Source of the DNA: a bacterium
GTDB lineage: Bacteria; Armatimonadota; Abditibacteriia; Abditibacteriales; Abditibacteriaceae
Length of the DNA: 64,000 nt
Direction: 5' to 3'
NCBI GenBank assembly: GCA_004172935.1
Contig: SDZD01000011.1
Span: forward strand, 96,617 to 160,616
Below the pieces are notes generated by a model. The model had not been told where the DNA came from. It did no database searches and was given only the letters and a program-made list of their open reading frames with translations. Below, piece by piece: positions 53,700 through 62,595 of this stretch. Position 1 is the first letter of the stretch, and each line of letters opens with the position of its first letter. The position numbers and the translations under genes were made by a program.

Positions 53700-54722
53700 A
53701 TGTACCCATCTCAAACGCCCTTTGTGGCTTCGCAAATTGTCGATCAACAGCAGAACATGGTGTTCGGGAGCTTTGAGCATCCGCAAGGGTGGAAAGTGAA
53801 CAGCCAGATCAGTTGGAACTATCAGGACAACAGCCAGCCAGCGAATGTTTATATCGGTGCCTACGACCCGGCGAGTGGCGAAGGGTTCGAGTTTTTGCCG
53901 ATGGCAGGATGCTACTGGTTGGAGCCGAATTTTGGCTTCGCCGCCATTGGGCAGCAAAGGTATGGTTTGACACTGACGCCGCCGATGAGCGCGCCTGATG
54001 CGCTGATAAAGATCATCATCAATGGGGTGCGCGGCAATCGGCAGAATTTACGAGTTATCGGGGCACAGCCAGTTCCCAATCTCGCTCAGATGGTGAATGC
54101 CGACGAAGTGGCGGGCATTCCCAGCGAGGGCGTAAGGGCGCGCGTTCAGTACGAGGAGCAGGGGCGCTCGTGGGAAGAAGATTTTTATGCCTGTCGCTAT
54201 CAGTTGCCGCCGAATGGCGGGCAATTGAACTGGGGACTGGCACGCCCGTTTTGCTTCCGGGCAGCGATGGGCACACTCGACTCGAAGGGGCAGATGTTCT
54301 GGCGCATCGCCTGTTCGCTGCGTAGGAACCCTCAGTGGCTGCAACTGTACTCACAAGTCGCGCAGAGCGGCAACGCGCAGCATAGGCAAGTGTTCAACAA
54401 CGAGATGAATCGGCTTCAGCAGGAACGCATCGACCAGCAGCGCTTCAGCCAGTACGCCGATTGGAGCGCCGACCTCAATCAGCGCACCTTCAATGAGCGC
54501 TGGGCCGCCGATGAGCGGCGTCAGGCGGGCATGGGTGAAGTGCTGGGCGGCTACACAGGCTATCAAGACCCCAGCAGTGCCTACGGCAACATTCATCAGG
54601 ATCACAGTAACAGCCAATACGTGTGGACCGATGGGCAGGGCAACTGGCAGTATTCTAACGACCCGAATTTCGACCCGAATATTGGGGCCGACCGCTATTG
54701 GTATCGGGCGAATCGGCAGTAA
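53700..54722 (+). CDS. Unknown protein with Gln/Asn-rich helical tail
   Basis: 340 residues from the ATG at 53700, which is preferred over an earlier in-frame start with an unlike N-terminus. The first 200 residues look like a beta domain (VFGSFEHPQGWKVNSQISW, ANVYIGAYDP, FEFLPMAGCYWLEPN). About 215-285 is a charged helical stretch (NNEMNRLQQERIDQQRFSQ). The C-terminus is rich in Gly, Asp, Tyr and Trp (QYVWTDGQGNWQYSN). No signal peptide is seen. The pattern faintly recalls proteins of the PsbP/Mog1 fold group, but I cannot name a family. Confidence 0.6.
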   Translation: MYPSQTPFVASQIVDQQQNMVFGSFEHPQGWKVNSQISWNYQDNSQPANVYIGAYDPASGEGFEFLPMAGCYWLEPNFGFAAIGQQRYGLTLTPPMSAPDALIKIIINGVRGNRQNLRVIGAQPVPNLAQMVNADEVAGIPSEGVRARVQYEEQGRSWEEDFYACRYQLPPNGGQLNWGLARPFCFRAAMGTLDSKGQMFWRIACSLRRNPQWLQLYSQVAQSGNAQHRQVFNNEMNRLQQERIDQQRFSQYADWSADLNQRTFNERWAADERRQAGMGEVLGGYTGYQDPSSAYGNIHQDHSNSQYVWTDGQGNWQYSNDPNFDPNIGADRYWYRANRQ

Positions 54723-54810
54723 CAGAAGCATGGGCCAGACGCGACACAAGGCAATTATTTAGCAGGCTTAACCACCGGAGCAGTCACTCCCTGCCAAACT
54801 TCTGGCGTTC

Positions 54811-55740
54811 GTGACTTTTAAAGATTTATTGCGCGCCGTGCGGACACGGCAATGGGCCAAAAACGCCCTCTTATTTGGCGGGTTTATTTTCGCCGGACGC
54901 TTGCGCGTAACGCCGGAACATCCTGAACCACTGATGGATGGTTTGCGCGTGCTAATGGCCTTTGCCTGTTTCTGCGCACTTTCGGGAGCGGCCTATATCA
55001 TCAACGATTGGCAAGATTTGGAGCGCGACAGAGCACACCCTATAAAGAAACATCGGCCACTGGCATCGGGGCGCATTTCACTGCGCATCGCTTCCTTTAT
55101 ATTGGCGGCTCTGTTAATTGCGGCAATCATTCTGGTGTTTGCTGTTGGGGTGAGTGCGCCGGGGACATGGGGATTTGGTGTTTCGGCACTGTGCTATTTT
55201 GCCCTCACGCTGGCCTATTCGCTGCGACTTAAGCACGAGGTTATTATTGATGTGCTTTCGGTAGCGGCAGGCTTTCTGGTGCGTGTCGTGGCGGGTTGCT
55301 TAGCGGTTCCGGTCGTCATTTCGCCGTGGATTTTGTTTTGTACTTTCAACCTCGCGCTTTTCGTCGCGCTTAACAAACGGCGCGCCGAGTTATTGGAAGT
55401 GGGGGAAAGCGGCACGACACGCAAGGTGTTACAGGGCTATTCGGTTCCGATGCTCGATACTTTTATCGCAGTGGCGGCGGGCTTGACCATCATCTCGTAC
55501 TCGCTTTATACCTTTAATGCGCCACACACGCGCGCACTGGGAGCACAGTTTGGTGAAACGCCATTGCTGATGATTTCGGTGCCGTTCGTGGTATATGGAG
55601 TATTCCGGTTCTTGCTATTGGCGCATTCGTCACCAGTCGGGGGCGAACCGGAGCAGATGCTACGTGACAAGCCGATGATTGTCAATGCCGTACTATGGAT
55701 AATGTTGGTTTCTTTACTAACAGTACTTTCCTCAATTTAA
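54811..55740 (+). CDS. UbiA-family, decaprenyl-phosphate phosphoribosyltransferase-like
   Basis: 309 residues (GTG start at 54811) with about eight membrane helices. The family opening RTRQWAKNALLF and the DPPR-synthase pattern IINDWQDLERDRAHPIKKHRPLASG contain the Asp-rich metal/diphosphate motif. Such enzymes move 5-phosphoribose from PRPP to polyprenyl phosphate, toward arabinose-type cell-surface sugars. The partner epimerase genes (dprE1/dprE2) are not nearby. UbiA relatives with other acceptors are possible. Confidence 0.82.
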   Translation: MTFKDLLRAVRTRQWAKNALLFGGFIFAGRLRVTPEHPEPLMDGLRVLMAFACFCALSGAAYIINDWQDLERDRAHPIKKHRPLASGRISLRIASFILAALLIAAIILVFAVGVSAPGTWGFGVSALCYFALTLAYSLRLKHEVIIDVLSVAAGFLVRVVAGCLAVPVVISPWILFCTFNLALFVALNKRRAELLEVGESGTTRKVLQGYSVPMLDTFIAVAAGLTIISYSLYTFNAPHTRALGAQFGETPLLMISVPFVVYGVFRFLLLAHSSPVGGEPEQMLRDKPMIVNAVLWIMLVSLLTVLSSI

Positions 55741-55819
55741 CCACATATTTCCATAGAACTGGTCATGTATGGCGCGTCACCTGCATTCTTAAAAAGTCCA
55801 AAGCTGTCGGTATTTTTTT

Positions 55820-56446
55820 ATGACCAGTCCATCTACTTCGTCGCTTTCGCTGCCTCCCCTGCCGCCAGACAATAAATTCCGCGTTCTGTTAATCGAAGAC
55901 GATACCAATTTTGCAACTCAAGTTCTTTCTTTTTTAGCCAAGGCCGGCTTTGACTGCCGCCACGCAACCGAAGTACAAACGGCGATGGATTCCTTCATTC
56001 AGGTGCAACCACACCTGATTTTGAGCGAGGCACAAAGCACAGGAGTAGACGGACTCACGTTTTGCAAATGGTTGCGCGAGACAAGCGCAATCCCCGTGGT
56101 GTTGCTGGGGCCAGCTCAGGAAAGCGCCGAAATCGCGGCGCTTAAAATTGGGGCCGACGATTATATCGGACTCCCACTGCGTCCAGCGACCTTGATGGCG
56201 CGCATCGTGGCGCAATTGCGCCGCGCCTATCGCTATAACGCGCCGCCAAAGATGGATAACCCATTCGGTTTGCCAGTGGAGGATGAAGAAACCACAGGCA
56301 AATTACCGCCGGGTTGGGCTTCGTGCGAATTGTGCGGGTATCAGGGGCCACGCACCAAATTTGAAAAGGAAGACTGGTTGGGCAACATAAAAATGATTTG
56401 CCCGAACTGCAAATCGAGCGACCACGTCGTTATTTCAATCGACTAG
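55820..56446 (+). CDS. Pseudo-receiver domain fused to a zinc ribbon
   Basis: 208 residues. Residues 15-140 form a receiver fold (FRVLLIEDDTNFATQVL, IGADDYIGLPL). The phospho-acceptor position is Glu (LILSEAQSTGVDG instead of LLD), the conserved Thr is Gly (VVLLGPA) and the Lys is Leu (IGLPL). Residues 172-208 are a zinc ribbon with CELCGY and CPNCKS. This domain pair has no DNA-binding helix-turn-helix. Asp to Glu often mimics the phosphorylated state, so the protein may be constitutively on; this is inference. It is convergent with a hybrid kinase. Confidence 0.82.
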   Translation: MTSPSTSSLSLPPLPPDNKFRVLLIEDDTNFATQVLSFLAKAGFDCRHATEVQTAMDSFIQVQPHLILSEAQSTGVDGLTFCKWLRETSAIPVVLLGPAQESAEIAALKIGADDYIGLPLRPATLMARIVAQLRRAYRYNAPPKMDNPFGLPVEDEETTGKLPPGWASCELCGYQGPRTKFEKEDWLGNIKMICPNCKSSDHVVISID

Positions 56447-56462
56447 CAACCAGAACACGAAC

Positions 56463-56496
56463 AAAAGGCCGCCCATAACTTATGGACGGCCTTTTT
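56463..56496. terminator. Bidirectional terminator
   Basis: Stem AAAAGGCCG with CGGCCTTTT plus an inner CCATAA pairing, between convergent genes. Confidence 0.85.
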
Positions 56497-56499
56497 AAT

Positions 56500-59010
56500 T
56501 CACTTCGGTTTAGCCAACGCCTTTAAGGTGGCGACCAGTTGGTCGGGAGAGACGGGTTTGGCGAGATAGGCGCCAAAGCCACTTCCCAATGCGCGTGCGC
56601 GGTCTTCGGCACGCGCGTAGGCAGTGAGTGCCAGCGCTGGAACTCGCCCGCCTGCATCGGGGGAGAGTTCGCGCATACGGCGAACCAGCGAGTAGCCATC
56701 GCCTCCGGGCATTCCGATGTCGGAGACCAGAACATCGGGCACATTATGTTTGAGTCGTTCGAGGGCGAAGGCGACAGAAGCCGCCGTTTCGACGCGGGCG
56801 CCAAAGCGTCGCAGCATTTGAGACAGCACCTCGCGGGCATCGGCTTCGTCGTCCACGACCAGAATCATCAAACCCTTCAAGGCGTCGTGAGGCACACGGG
56901 CCGCTTTGGGCATCTCTTCGTGATGCCACTCACTCTCATCACCCAAGGGTATGACGGGGGCAATGGGCAAACGCACATAGAAAGTAGAGCCGTTGTTTCT
57001 ACCTTTAGATGTGACGCTCACTTCGCCGCCATGCTGCTCGACGAGATGCCTAACGATGGACAGGCCAAGCCCCAACCCACCATGACGACGGGTTGGCGTT
57101 GAATCGGCCTGACGAAAGCGCTCAAAGACATAGGGCACAAAGTCGGAGTCGATTCCAGCTCCGGTATCTTCGACGCAAAATTGCAACGCGGACTCAACGC
57201 GCTCCAGACGAACTGTGACACGCCCGCCGCGTGGGGTGAACTTGATGGCGTTGGAGATGAGATTCCAGGCGACTTGCTGCAAACGGTCAGCATCGCCCGT
57301 CATCAACGTCGGTTCGCCCGGAAGTTCGCGGACTACCTGCACGCCTTTGGCGAGGGCTGCACTCTCGCAGGTTTGGATGGCGGAGAATAGCACGCGGTTC
57401 AAATCAAGAACGCGGGTATCGAGGCGCATTTTGCCAGTGATGATGCGCGAGACATCGAGCAAGTCGTTGATAATTTGTGATTGCGCGCGCGCGTTGCGCT
57501 CGATGACATCGTAAGCCTGATAGCGAAAAGCTGCCTCGGTATCGCTATCGCGCAGCATTTCGACCCAGCCCATGATTGGGGTAAGCGGTGTACGCAGCTC
57601 GTGTGAGACAATCGCCAGAAATTCGTCTTTCAGGCGGTTGGCCGATTCGGCATCCTGGCGGGCGCGGGCCTCGCGCTCTAAAGCGGCGACCCGTTCGGTT
57701 TCGGAGCGCTTCTGATCGTCTATATCGGTACAGGTGCCGAACCAACGCATAATGCGGCCATTTTCATCGCGCTGAGGGGCAGCACGGCCCAGAAACCAAC
57801 GATAAATGCCGTCGAAACGACGAAAGCGGTACTCGATCTCGTATAGTTCGCCGGTTTGGAGCGAGTGCTCCCAACGGCGCTGCGAACGCTCGACATCATC
57901 GGGATGCAGGGGGTTGGCCCATCCCTCACCCATGCTGTGACCTTCGGTTTGGCCGGTATAGTCGTACCAACGGCTGTTGTAATATTCGTGATAACCGTCG
58001 GGGCGAGTGACCCACACGATCTGGGGCATCATTTCGGTTACGAACCGATAGCGCTGCTCGGACTGAGCAGCTGCGATTTGCTCTCGGCGCGCCCGCTCGT
58101 AAAGGCGGGCATTTTCGAGCGCTAGGGCGGCTTGACCAGCCAACCCCGAAACGATGCGTTCGCTCGATTTCCCTAGAGCCTTTTTGTGCAGGGAAGCGAT
58201 GAACAGAACTCCCATACGCTCGCCGCTGCGCGTTATGACGGGTGCCATCAGCCAGGCCGCGACATTCTGTTCAGAAAGTCGTTCGCGCAGATCATCATCG
58301 GATAGAGATTTGTCGAACCGCGAAGAGAGCAGAGAGTGTTTGTGAGCAAAGGTATCGAACTTCTGCTCAATTAGTTCCAAGAGGGCGTTTTCATCGAATG
58401 AATCGGGATTGTTGTTCAGCACCGACGGAAGCCCTAACTCGGAACCGGGCACTGGCATGAAGCAACCAAATCCGGCATTGCATAAATCGACCGCCGCCTC
58501 GGTGACAACCTGAATCACCTTGACCAGGTCGAGTTCGCCCGCGACGACCTGCCCGACGTGATAGAGCGTCTCAGTGACATCGACCTCTTCGCGCAGACGT
58601 AGCTCGGCGAGTTTGCGGGCGGAGATATTTTCATGCGAAACCACCACGCGGGCAGGAGCATTATCGTCGTCAGTCCAAAATCGGGTGGCGCGCAGCGAGA
58701 ACCAACGCAATTCTTCGGGGGAATGACAGGGGTATTCCAAATAGAACTCGTCGCGTGTGCCAGCCAACACCTCGCGGATGCCTTGCGCGACCAGAGGCGC
58801 TTCTTCAGCATCGGCACCAGTGGCCTGTTGACACACGAGCAAGTAATTTGCGCCCAAGCCACAATCCGCACCGCAAAAGCCATTATTGCCAGCGAAACGA
58901 CGCCACGCGGAATTGACGGCGATGATAGTACCTTCGCTATCTATGATGGCGATATGGGCAGACAGCGAATCGAGAGTGGCCTGCAATGCGACGGGAGATT
59001 GTTCCGACAT
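56500..59010 (-). CDS. Hybrid sensor histidine kinase/response regulator
   Basis: 836 residues, soluble. Order: PAS (about 10-130), GAF (about 150-315), PAS with PAC (about 325-450), a short coiled linker, HisKA with FLAIVSHELRTPLTPIMGW, HATPase with NAIKFTP, DTGAGID and GLGLGLSIVRHL, and a C-terminal receiver (about 715-836) with MILVVDDEADA, SDIGMPGGDG and a Lys in AYLAKPVSPDQL. The phospho-relay parts look intact. The Cys-rich stretch near 40-55 (CGADCGLG) is unusual but short. It stands alone. Confidence 0.93.
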   Translation of the reverse strand: MSEQSPVALQATLDSLSAHIAIIDSEGTIIAVNSAWRRFAGNNGFCGADCGLGANYLLVCQQATGADAEEAPLVAQGIREVLAGTRDEFYLEYPCHSPEELRWFSLRATRFWTDDDNAPARVVVSHENISARKLAELRLREEVDVTETLYHVGQVVAGELDLVKVIQVVTEAAVDLCNAGFGCFMPVPGSELGLPSVLNNNPDSFDENALLELIEQKFDTFAHKHSLLSSRFDKSLSDDDLRERLSEQNVAAWLMAPVITRSGERMGVLFIASLHKKALGKSSERIVSGLAGQAALALENARLYERARREQIAAAQSEQRYRFVTEMMPQIVWVTRPDGYHEYYNSRWYDYTGQTEGHSMGEGWANPLHPDDVERSQRRWEHSLQTGELYEIEYRFRRFDGIYRWFLGRAAPQRDENGRIMRWFGTCTDIDDQKRSETERVAALEREARARQDAESANRLKDEFLAIVSHELRTPLTPIMGWVEMLRDSDTEAAFRYQAYDVIERNARAQSQIINDLLDVSRIITGKMRLDTRVLDLNRVLFSAIQTCESAALAKGVQVVRELPGEPTLMTGDADRLQQVAWNLISNAIKFTPRGGRVTVRLERVESALQFCVEDTGAGIDSDFVPYVFERFRQADSTPTRRHGGLGLGLSIVRHLVEQHGGEVSVTSKGRNNGSTFYVRLPIAPVIPLGDESEWHHEEMPKAARVPHDALKGLMILVVDDEADAREVLSQMLRRFGARVETAASVAFALERLKHNVPDVLVSDIGMPGGDGYSLVRRMRELSPDAGGRVPALALTAYARAEDRARALGSGFGAYLAKPVSPDQLVATLKALAKPK

Positions 59011-59355
59011 AAACCAAAACTGTTATTAGTGTTGATCGGGAAATTAGTACCAAAGTTTACCTTTTGTTGGCAAGTTATTGGCAGATTTCCCACTTCTGAT
59101 ACGACAATTAAGATTTCTCTGCAAGAACGCAACCCAACTTTCGAGTTAGAGTTGACGAAACACTTAAAGACCATCAAAATTGTTTCATCCGCATTGCGAA
59201 AGCTTGACAGAACAAAAGACGTGCTTTTGTGGTGGCTAAACGTGAGTGAAGGTGTAGGAAACGTGGACACTGCGCCAACTTACTTGCGAGAGGACAGCAC
59301 CGAGACCGTAAAGCGATCCAGAGAGTAAACGCGAGACGGATGTTTTTTCACCAAC

Positions 59356-60093
59356 ATGAAAAACATTTTCAAAGTCGCTTTGGCGACACTCGCCATCACC
59401 GGAATGTCCGGTGCAGCTCACGCCGACCTCAACTACAACGGCGAAGTCGGTTTGCCCATCAACCCAACCGCTCAGATTCCTCAGGCTGACGGCGGTTTCC
59501 GTTTGCAGGGCAACTACTACGATCTCGGCAGCGCCGATGTCTACTCCCTGGGCGGCGCAGTTCGCGCTTCCAAAACCGCTCCCATCGAAGTCAACGGTGC
59601 AGTCAACTATGTTGACGGCGGCGGCAACGATGTTCGCTTCAGCGTTGGTGCAAAATACTTGTTCTCGCGCGAAAGCGATCCAGCCGGCGTTCGTCTCGCC
59701 GTTGGTGCAGGCTACTCCGAACTCAGTGGCCTGAAGAACGCTCGCGCCTACCTCGTAGGTTCGAAGACCTTCGGCAACCCAGTTGAAGGCAAAGCCTCCA
59801 TCGTCGGCCACCTCGGCCTTCGTTACGACCACTTCGATTCGGGCACCGATTCGGACAAAGCCTCCATTTTCGCTGGCGCAGAAGTTCCTTTCACCTCGAC
59901 CGGCGACTTCCAGCTCATCGGCGAAATTGGCTCCAAAGTCATCGACGGCGGCAAATTCCCCTACTCGGCTGGCATCCGCTACCGCGCCAGCCAGCAGCCT
60001 TTCGGCGCCACCATCGGTGTGCAGCGCCTAGGCTTCGCCGGCAACAACGATCCTAAACTGTTCGTCCAGCTCGGCTACACCTTCGGCGGCTAA
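59356..60093 (+). CDS. Outer-membrane beta-barrel-like protein
   Basis: 245 residues with a signal peptide (KNIFKVALATLAITGMSGAAHA). The mature part alternates short amphipathic strands with Gly/Asp turns (GLRYDHFDSGTDSDKASIF, AGIRYRASQQPFGATIG) and ends in a strand close to LGYTFGG. This is typical of porin-like or Omp_b-brl proteins. Codon choice is strongly biased (GGC, CTC, TTC, AAC), which suggests high expression. The 345 bases before it (59011-59355) hold no gene. Confidence 0.75.
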   Translation: MKNIFKVALATLAITGMSGAAHADLNYNGEVGLPINPTAQIPQADGGFRLQGNYYDLGSADVYSLGGAVRASKTAPIEVNGAVNYVDGGGNDVRFSVGAKYLFSRESDPAGVRLAVGAGYSELSGLKNARAYLVGSKTFGNPVEGKASIVGHLGLRYDHFDSGTDSDKASIFAGAEVPFTSTGDFQLIGEIGSKVIDGGKFPYSAGIRYRASQQPFGATIGVQRLGFAGNNDPKLFVQLGYTFGG

Positions 60094-60106
60094 TCCTTCC
60101 GAAGCA

Positions 60107-60150
60107 ACCGAAAAGGCCCGCAACGAAATTTCGTTGCGGGCCTTTTCGGT
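60107..60150. terminator. 44-bp perfect palindrome terminator
   Basis: Arms of 22 bases (60107-60128 and 60129-60150) are exact complements, with A and T runs inside the arms. It sits 13 bases after the barrel-protein stop. Confidence 0.9.
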
Positions 60151-60157
60151 TTAAGAA

Positions 60158-60197
60158 CTCTGGTGTTGTGAAATAAGCAGATTTCACAACACCAGAG
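60158..60197. repeat. Second perfect inverted repeat before plsC end
   Basis: CTCTGGTGTTGTGAAAT (60158-60174) and its exact complement (60181-60197) around AAGCAG. It lies between the terminator and the plsC 3' end. No T-run follows on either strand. Confidence 0.65.
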
Positions 60198-60272
60198 AAA
60201 AAGATGCGCCAAGGCACGTCTCTACGGGAAATCGCGTAGCCAGGCACATCTAGCTATGCCCCAAATAGTTTC

Positions 60273-60938
60273 CTATCCCTGTTTTGCCATCTCGACTGCT
60301 GCCTTGAGCGCAGCATCTAAACGGCGCGTCGCGACTTCGCGGGCTTCGCGGCCTTGCAATTCGTAGAGGTCGTCGAAGTGAAGAGGGGGGCCGAAATGGA
60401 GGCGCACGCTTTCCATAGTGGGGCGCGGCACGGTTTCACCATAGGGCAAAGCATATTGAACGCCCCAAATGCCAATAGGGATAACGGGCACCTTCGCTCC
60501 CAACGCCAATGAAACCGTACCAGGCAACAGCGGGAGCATTTCGCTGGTGGGAGAAATTTTGCCTTCAGGGAAAATCACTACAGCCTCGCCCGCTTCGAGC
60601 ATGGCGCGGCACGCCTTTAGGGCGGCTCTATCGGGCGAGCCAGGGTCGACGGGGATACAACCCATGAAGGTGAGTAACTTGCCCAGCCAGCCGATTTGCC
60701 ACAAATCGCGCTTGGCCATGTAGCAAAGCGGATAGCGCGACGCGGCACCGATAAGGGGCGGGTCAAAATCCGAAAGATGATTCGATGCGTAAATGACTGG
60801 CCCGCGATATGGCGCGTTCGAACGTCCCGTGACGCGGAATCGGGGGCAAGCCACACGAGTTACGATACGGATGAACGTCGAATAGATGGGGAATGTCAGC
60901 AGGTAGCCGCGCGGCAATCCTCGTTTTTTTCCGGGCAT
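60273..60938 (-). CDS. plsC: 1-Acyl-sn-glycerol-3-phosphate acyltransferase (PlsC)
   Basis: 221 residues from the ATG at 60938. It transfers an acyl chain to lysophosphatidic acid at the membrane. The HX4D motif is NHLSDFD, and the substrate motif FPEGKISPTSEMLPL is intact. An N-terminal hydrophobic stretch near 15-30 anchors it. It lies 78 bases after the gspE-like gene on the same strand and may share its transcript. Confidence 0.9.
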   Translation of the reverse strand: MPGKKRGLPRGYLLTFPIYSTFIRIVTRVACPRFRVTGRSNAPYRGPVIYASNHLSDFDPPLIGAASRYPLCYMAKRDLWQIGWLGKLLTFMGCIPVDPGSPDRAALKACRAMLEAGEAVVIFPEGKISPTSEMLPLLPGTVSLALGAKVPVIPIGIWGVQYALPYGETVPRPTMESVRLHFGPPLHFDDLYELQGREAREVATRRLDAALKAAVEMAKQG

Positions 60939-61016
60939 GGACACGCAGTTTGACGTTTTTGGGGGTGATACGGATACGGGCTGCCCACACTACGAACAGC
61001 CCGTCCCGCGTTTCTT

Positions 61017-62465
61017 TTACTCTTCGTGGCCCATAAGCACTTTCATTCCCTCTTCGGGCGAAAGGAATCCGGCCAGAATCTTCTCACGCGCATCATCCAT
61101 CATCGTCAGAAAGCCATCGTTGCGCGCAATTTCACGCAGCGATTCGGCGTCCTTCTCGGCGCTGATGGCACGGCGCATATCCGCGTCGATGTCCATCACT
61201 TCGATAATTGCGACACGCCCACGAGTTCCGCGCCCCTTGCACTTATCGCAACCCGTTCCTTCCTGGAAGGGTGTATCCATAGGCATCTTAAAGAACTCGG
61301 ACCATTCACCTCGGCGTGGGTCATCGGGCGCCACCATCTGACGACAGGAGCGGCAGGTGAGACGCGCCAAACGCTGCGCCAGAATGCCCGCCACCGAGGA
61401 AGCCAACAAATAGGAGGGCACTCCCATGTCGCGCAGACGCGACACGGTTGCAACCGCCGAGTTGGTGTGGATGGTGGAGAGCATCAAGTGACCAGTCAGG
61501 GCAGCACGCACAGCGATGTCCGCCGTTTCTTCGTCACGAATTTCGCCGACCAGAATCACGTCGGGGTCTTGACGCAGCGACGCGCGCAACACGCGGGCGA
61601 AGTTGAGGCCAATATCCGCGTTGATGGAGGTTTGGGTGATGCCTTCCAATTCGTATTCGACCGGGTCTTCGATGGTCATCACGTTTTTGGTGGCATCGCG
61701 CGCAGCGGCCAGAGCGGCGTAGAGCGTGGTGGTTTTGCCCGAACCTGTCGGACCAGTCACTAAGATCATGCCGTGCGAGCGCTGCAACATCTTCTCGAAC
61801 ATAGCCCGGTCGCGGCGAGTGAAGCCGAGACGTCCCAAGTCGGTTTCGAGCGACGAGTGGTTGAGCAAACGCAACACGATTTTCTCGCCGTGCAATGAGG
61901 GGAGGCTAGAAACACGGAAGTCGATGACTTTCGTGCCGATTTTCACGCGGAAGCGCCCGTCCTGTGGCATACGCTGTTCGGTGATGTCGAGGTTCGCCAA
62001 CACTTTGAAACGCGACAGAATCGGCGCAGTGAGTTCCATTGGCAACAATTGCCCCGGTTGCAGAGCGCCATCCACACGGTATCGTGGCAGCAGCCCTCGC
62101 GGTTGCGGCTCGAAGTGAACGTCGGAGGCGCCCAACGAAATGGCGTATTTCAATAACTCGTTGGCGTAACGCACGACCGGAGCCTGTGCGGGGTCGGTCG
62201 AGTCGTCATGGTCAACGATATAAATGGGAAGCGCATTGATGTCTTCCACTGGCTCGGCGGCCTCTTGCTCAGGTTGTTTCGCCAGCGTCTCGGCGGCGTG
62301 TTGAGTTTGGAAACGAACTAAATCGGGTTGCGACATAAACCCCATGCGAACGAGGGTTTGCCCCAAACGTTCGCCATTACCGCGCGATTTTAGCGCTGTT
62401 TGCAACTGCTCACGAGAGAGAGTCCCGGTCGAGTGCAAAGAGCGCGCGAGAATTTCGTCTGTCAT
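61017..62465 (-). CDS. GspE/PilB-type secretion or pilus ATPase
   Basis: 482 residues from the ATG at 62465. It powers pilus or type II secretion assembly at the inner membrane. The N-terminal domain (MshEN/GspE N) has LSREQLQTALKSRGNGERLGQTL. The ATPase core has Walker A GPTGSGKTTTLY, an Asp box near VGEIRDEETADIA, a His box (LMLSTIHTN), and a zinc-like C-site CRSC...CDKCKG. It could drive the pseudopilins elsewhere in this window, but no gspC-M or pilC gene is adjacent. Confidence 0.92.
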   Translation of the reverse strand: MTDEILARSLHSTGTLSREQLQTALKSRGNGERLGQTLVRMGFMSQPDLVRFQTQHAAETLAKQPEQEAAEPVEDINALPIYIVDHDDSTDPAQAPVVRYANELLKYAISLGASDVHFEPQPRGLLPRYRVDGALQPGQLLPMELTAPILSRFKVLANLDITEQRMPQDGRFRVKIGTKVIDFRVSSLPSLHGEKIVLRLLNHSSLETDLGRLGFTRRDRAMFEKMLQRSHGMILVTGPTGSGKTTTLYAALAAARDATKNVMTIEDPVEYELEGITQTSINADIGLNFARVLRASLRQDPDVILVGEIRDEETADIAVRAALTGHLMLSTIHTNSAVATVSRLRDMGVPSYLLASSVAGILAQRLARLTCRSCRQMVAPDDPRRGEWSEFFKMPMDTPFQEGTGCDKCKGRGTRGRVAIIEVMDIDADMRRAISAEKDAESLREIARNDGFLTMMDDAREKILAGFLSPEEGMKVLMGHEE

Positions 62466-62595
62466 AGTAGGTGGAAGGGTGACCAATATGGGAAATTTGG
62501 CCCTATTCTATGACGCGCAAACCACGAAAAAAGCGCGCGGAAATTTATTAAGGCACTGTAAAAAGACGCGATTACTCAACGCTCACGACCATACA

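Noticed and set aside
58633..59328. 231-codon plus-strand frame entering the gap at 59.0-59.3 kb
   Set aside because: Most of it is opposite the hybrid kinase and the end shows no family pattern.
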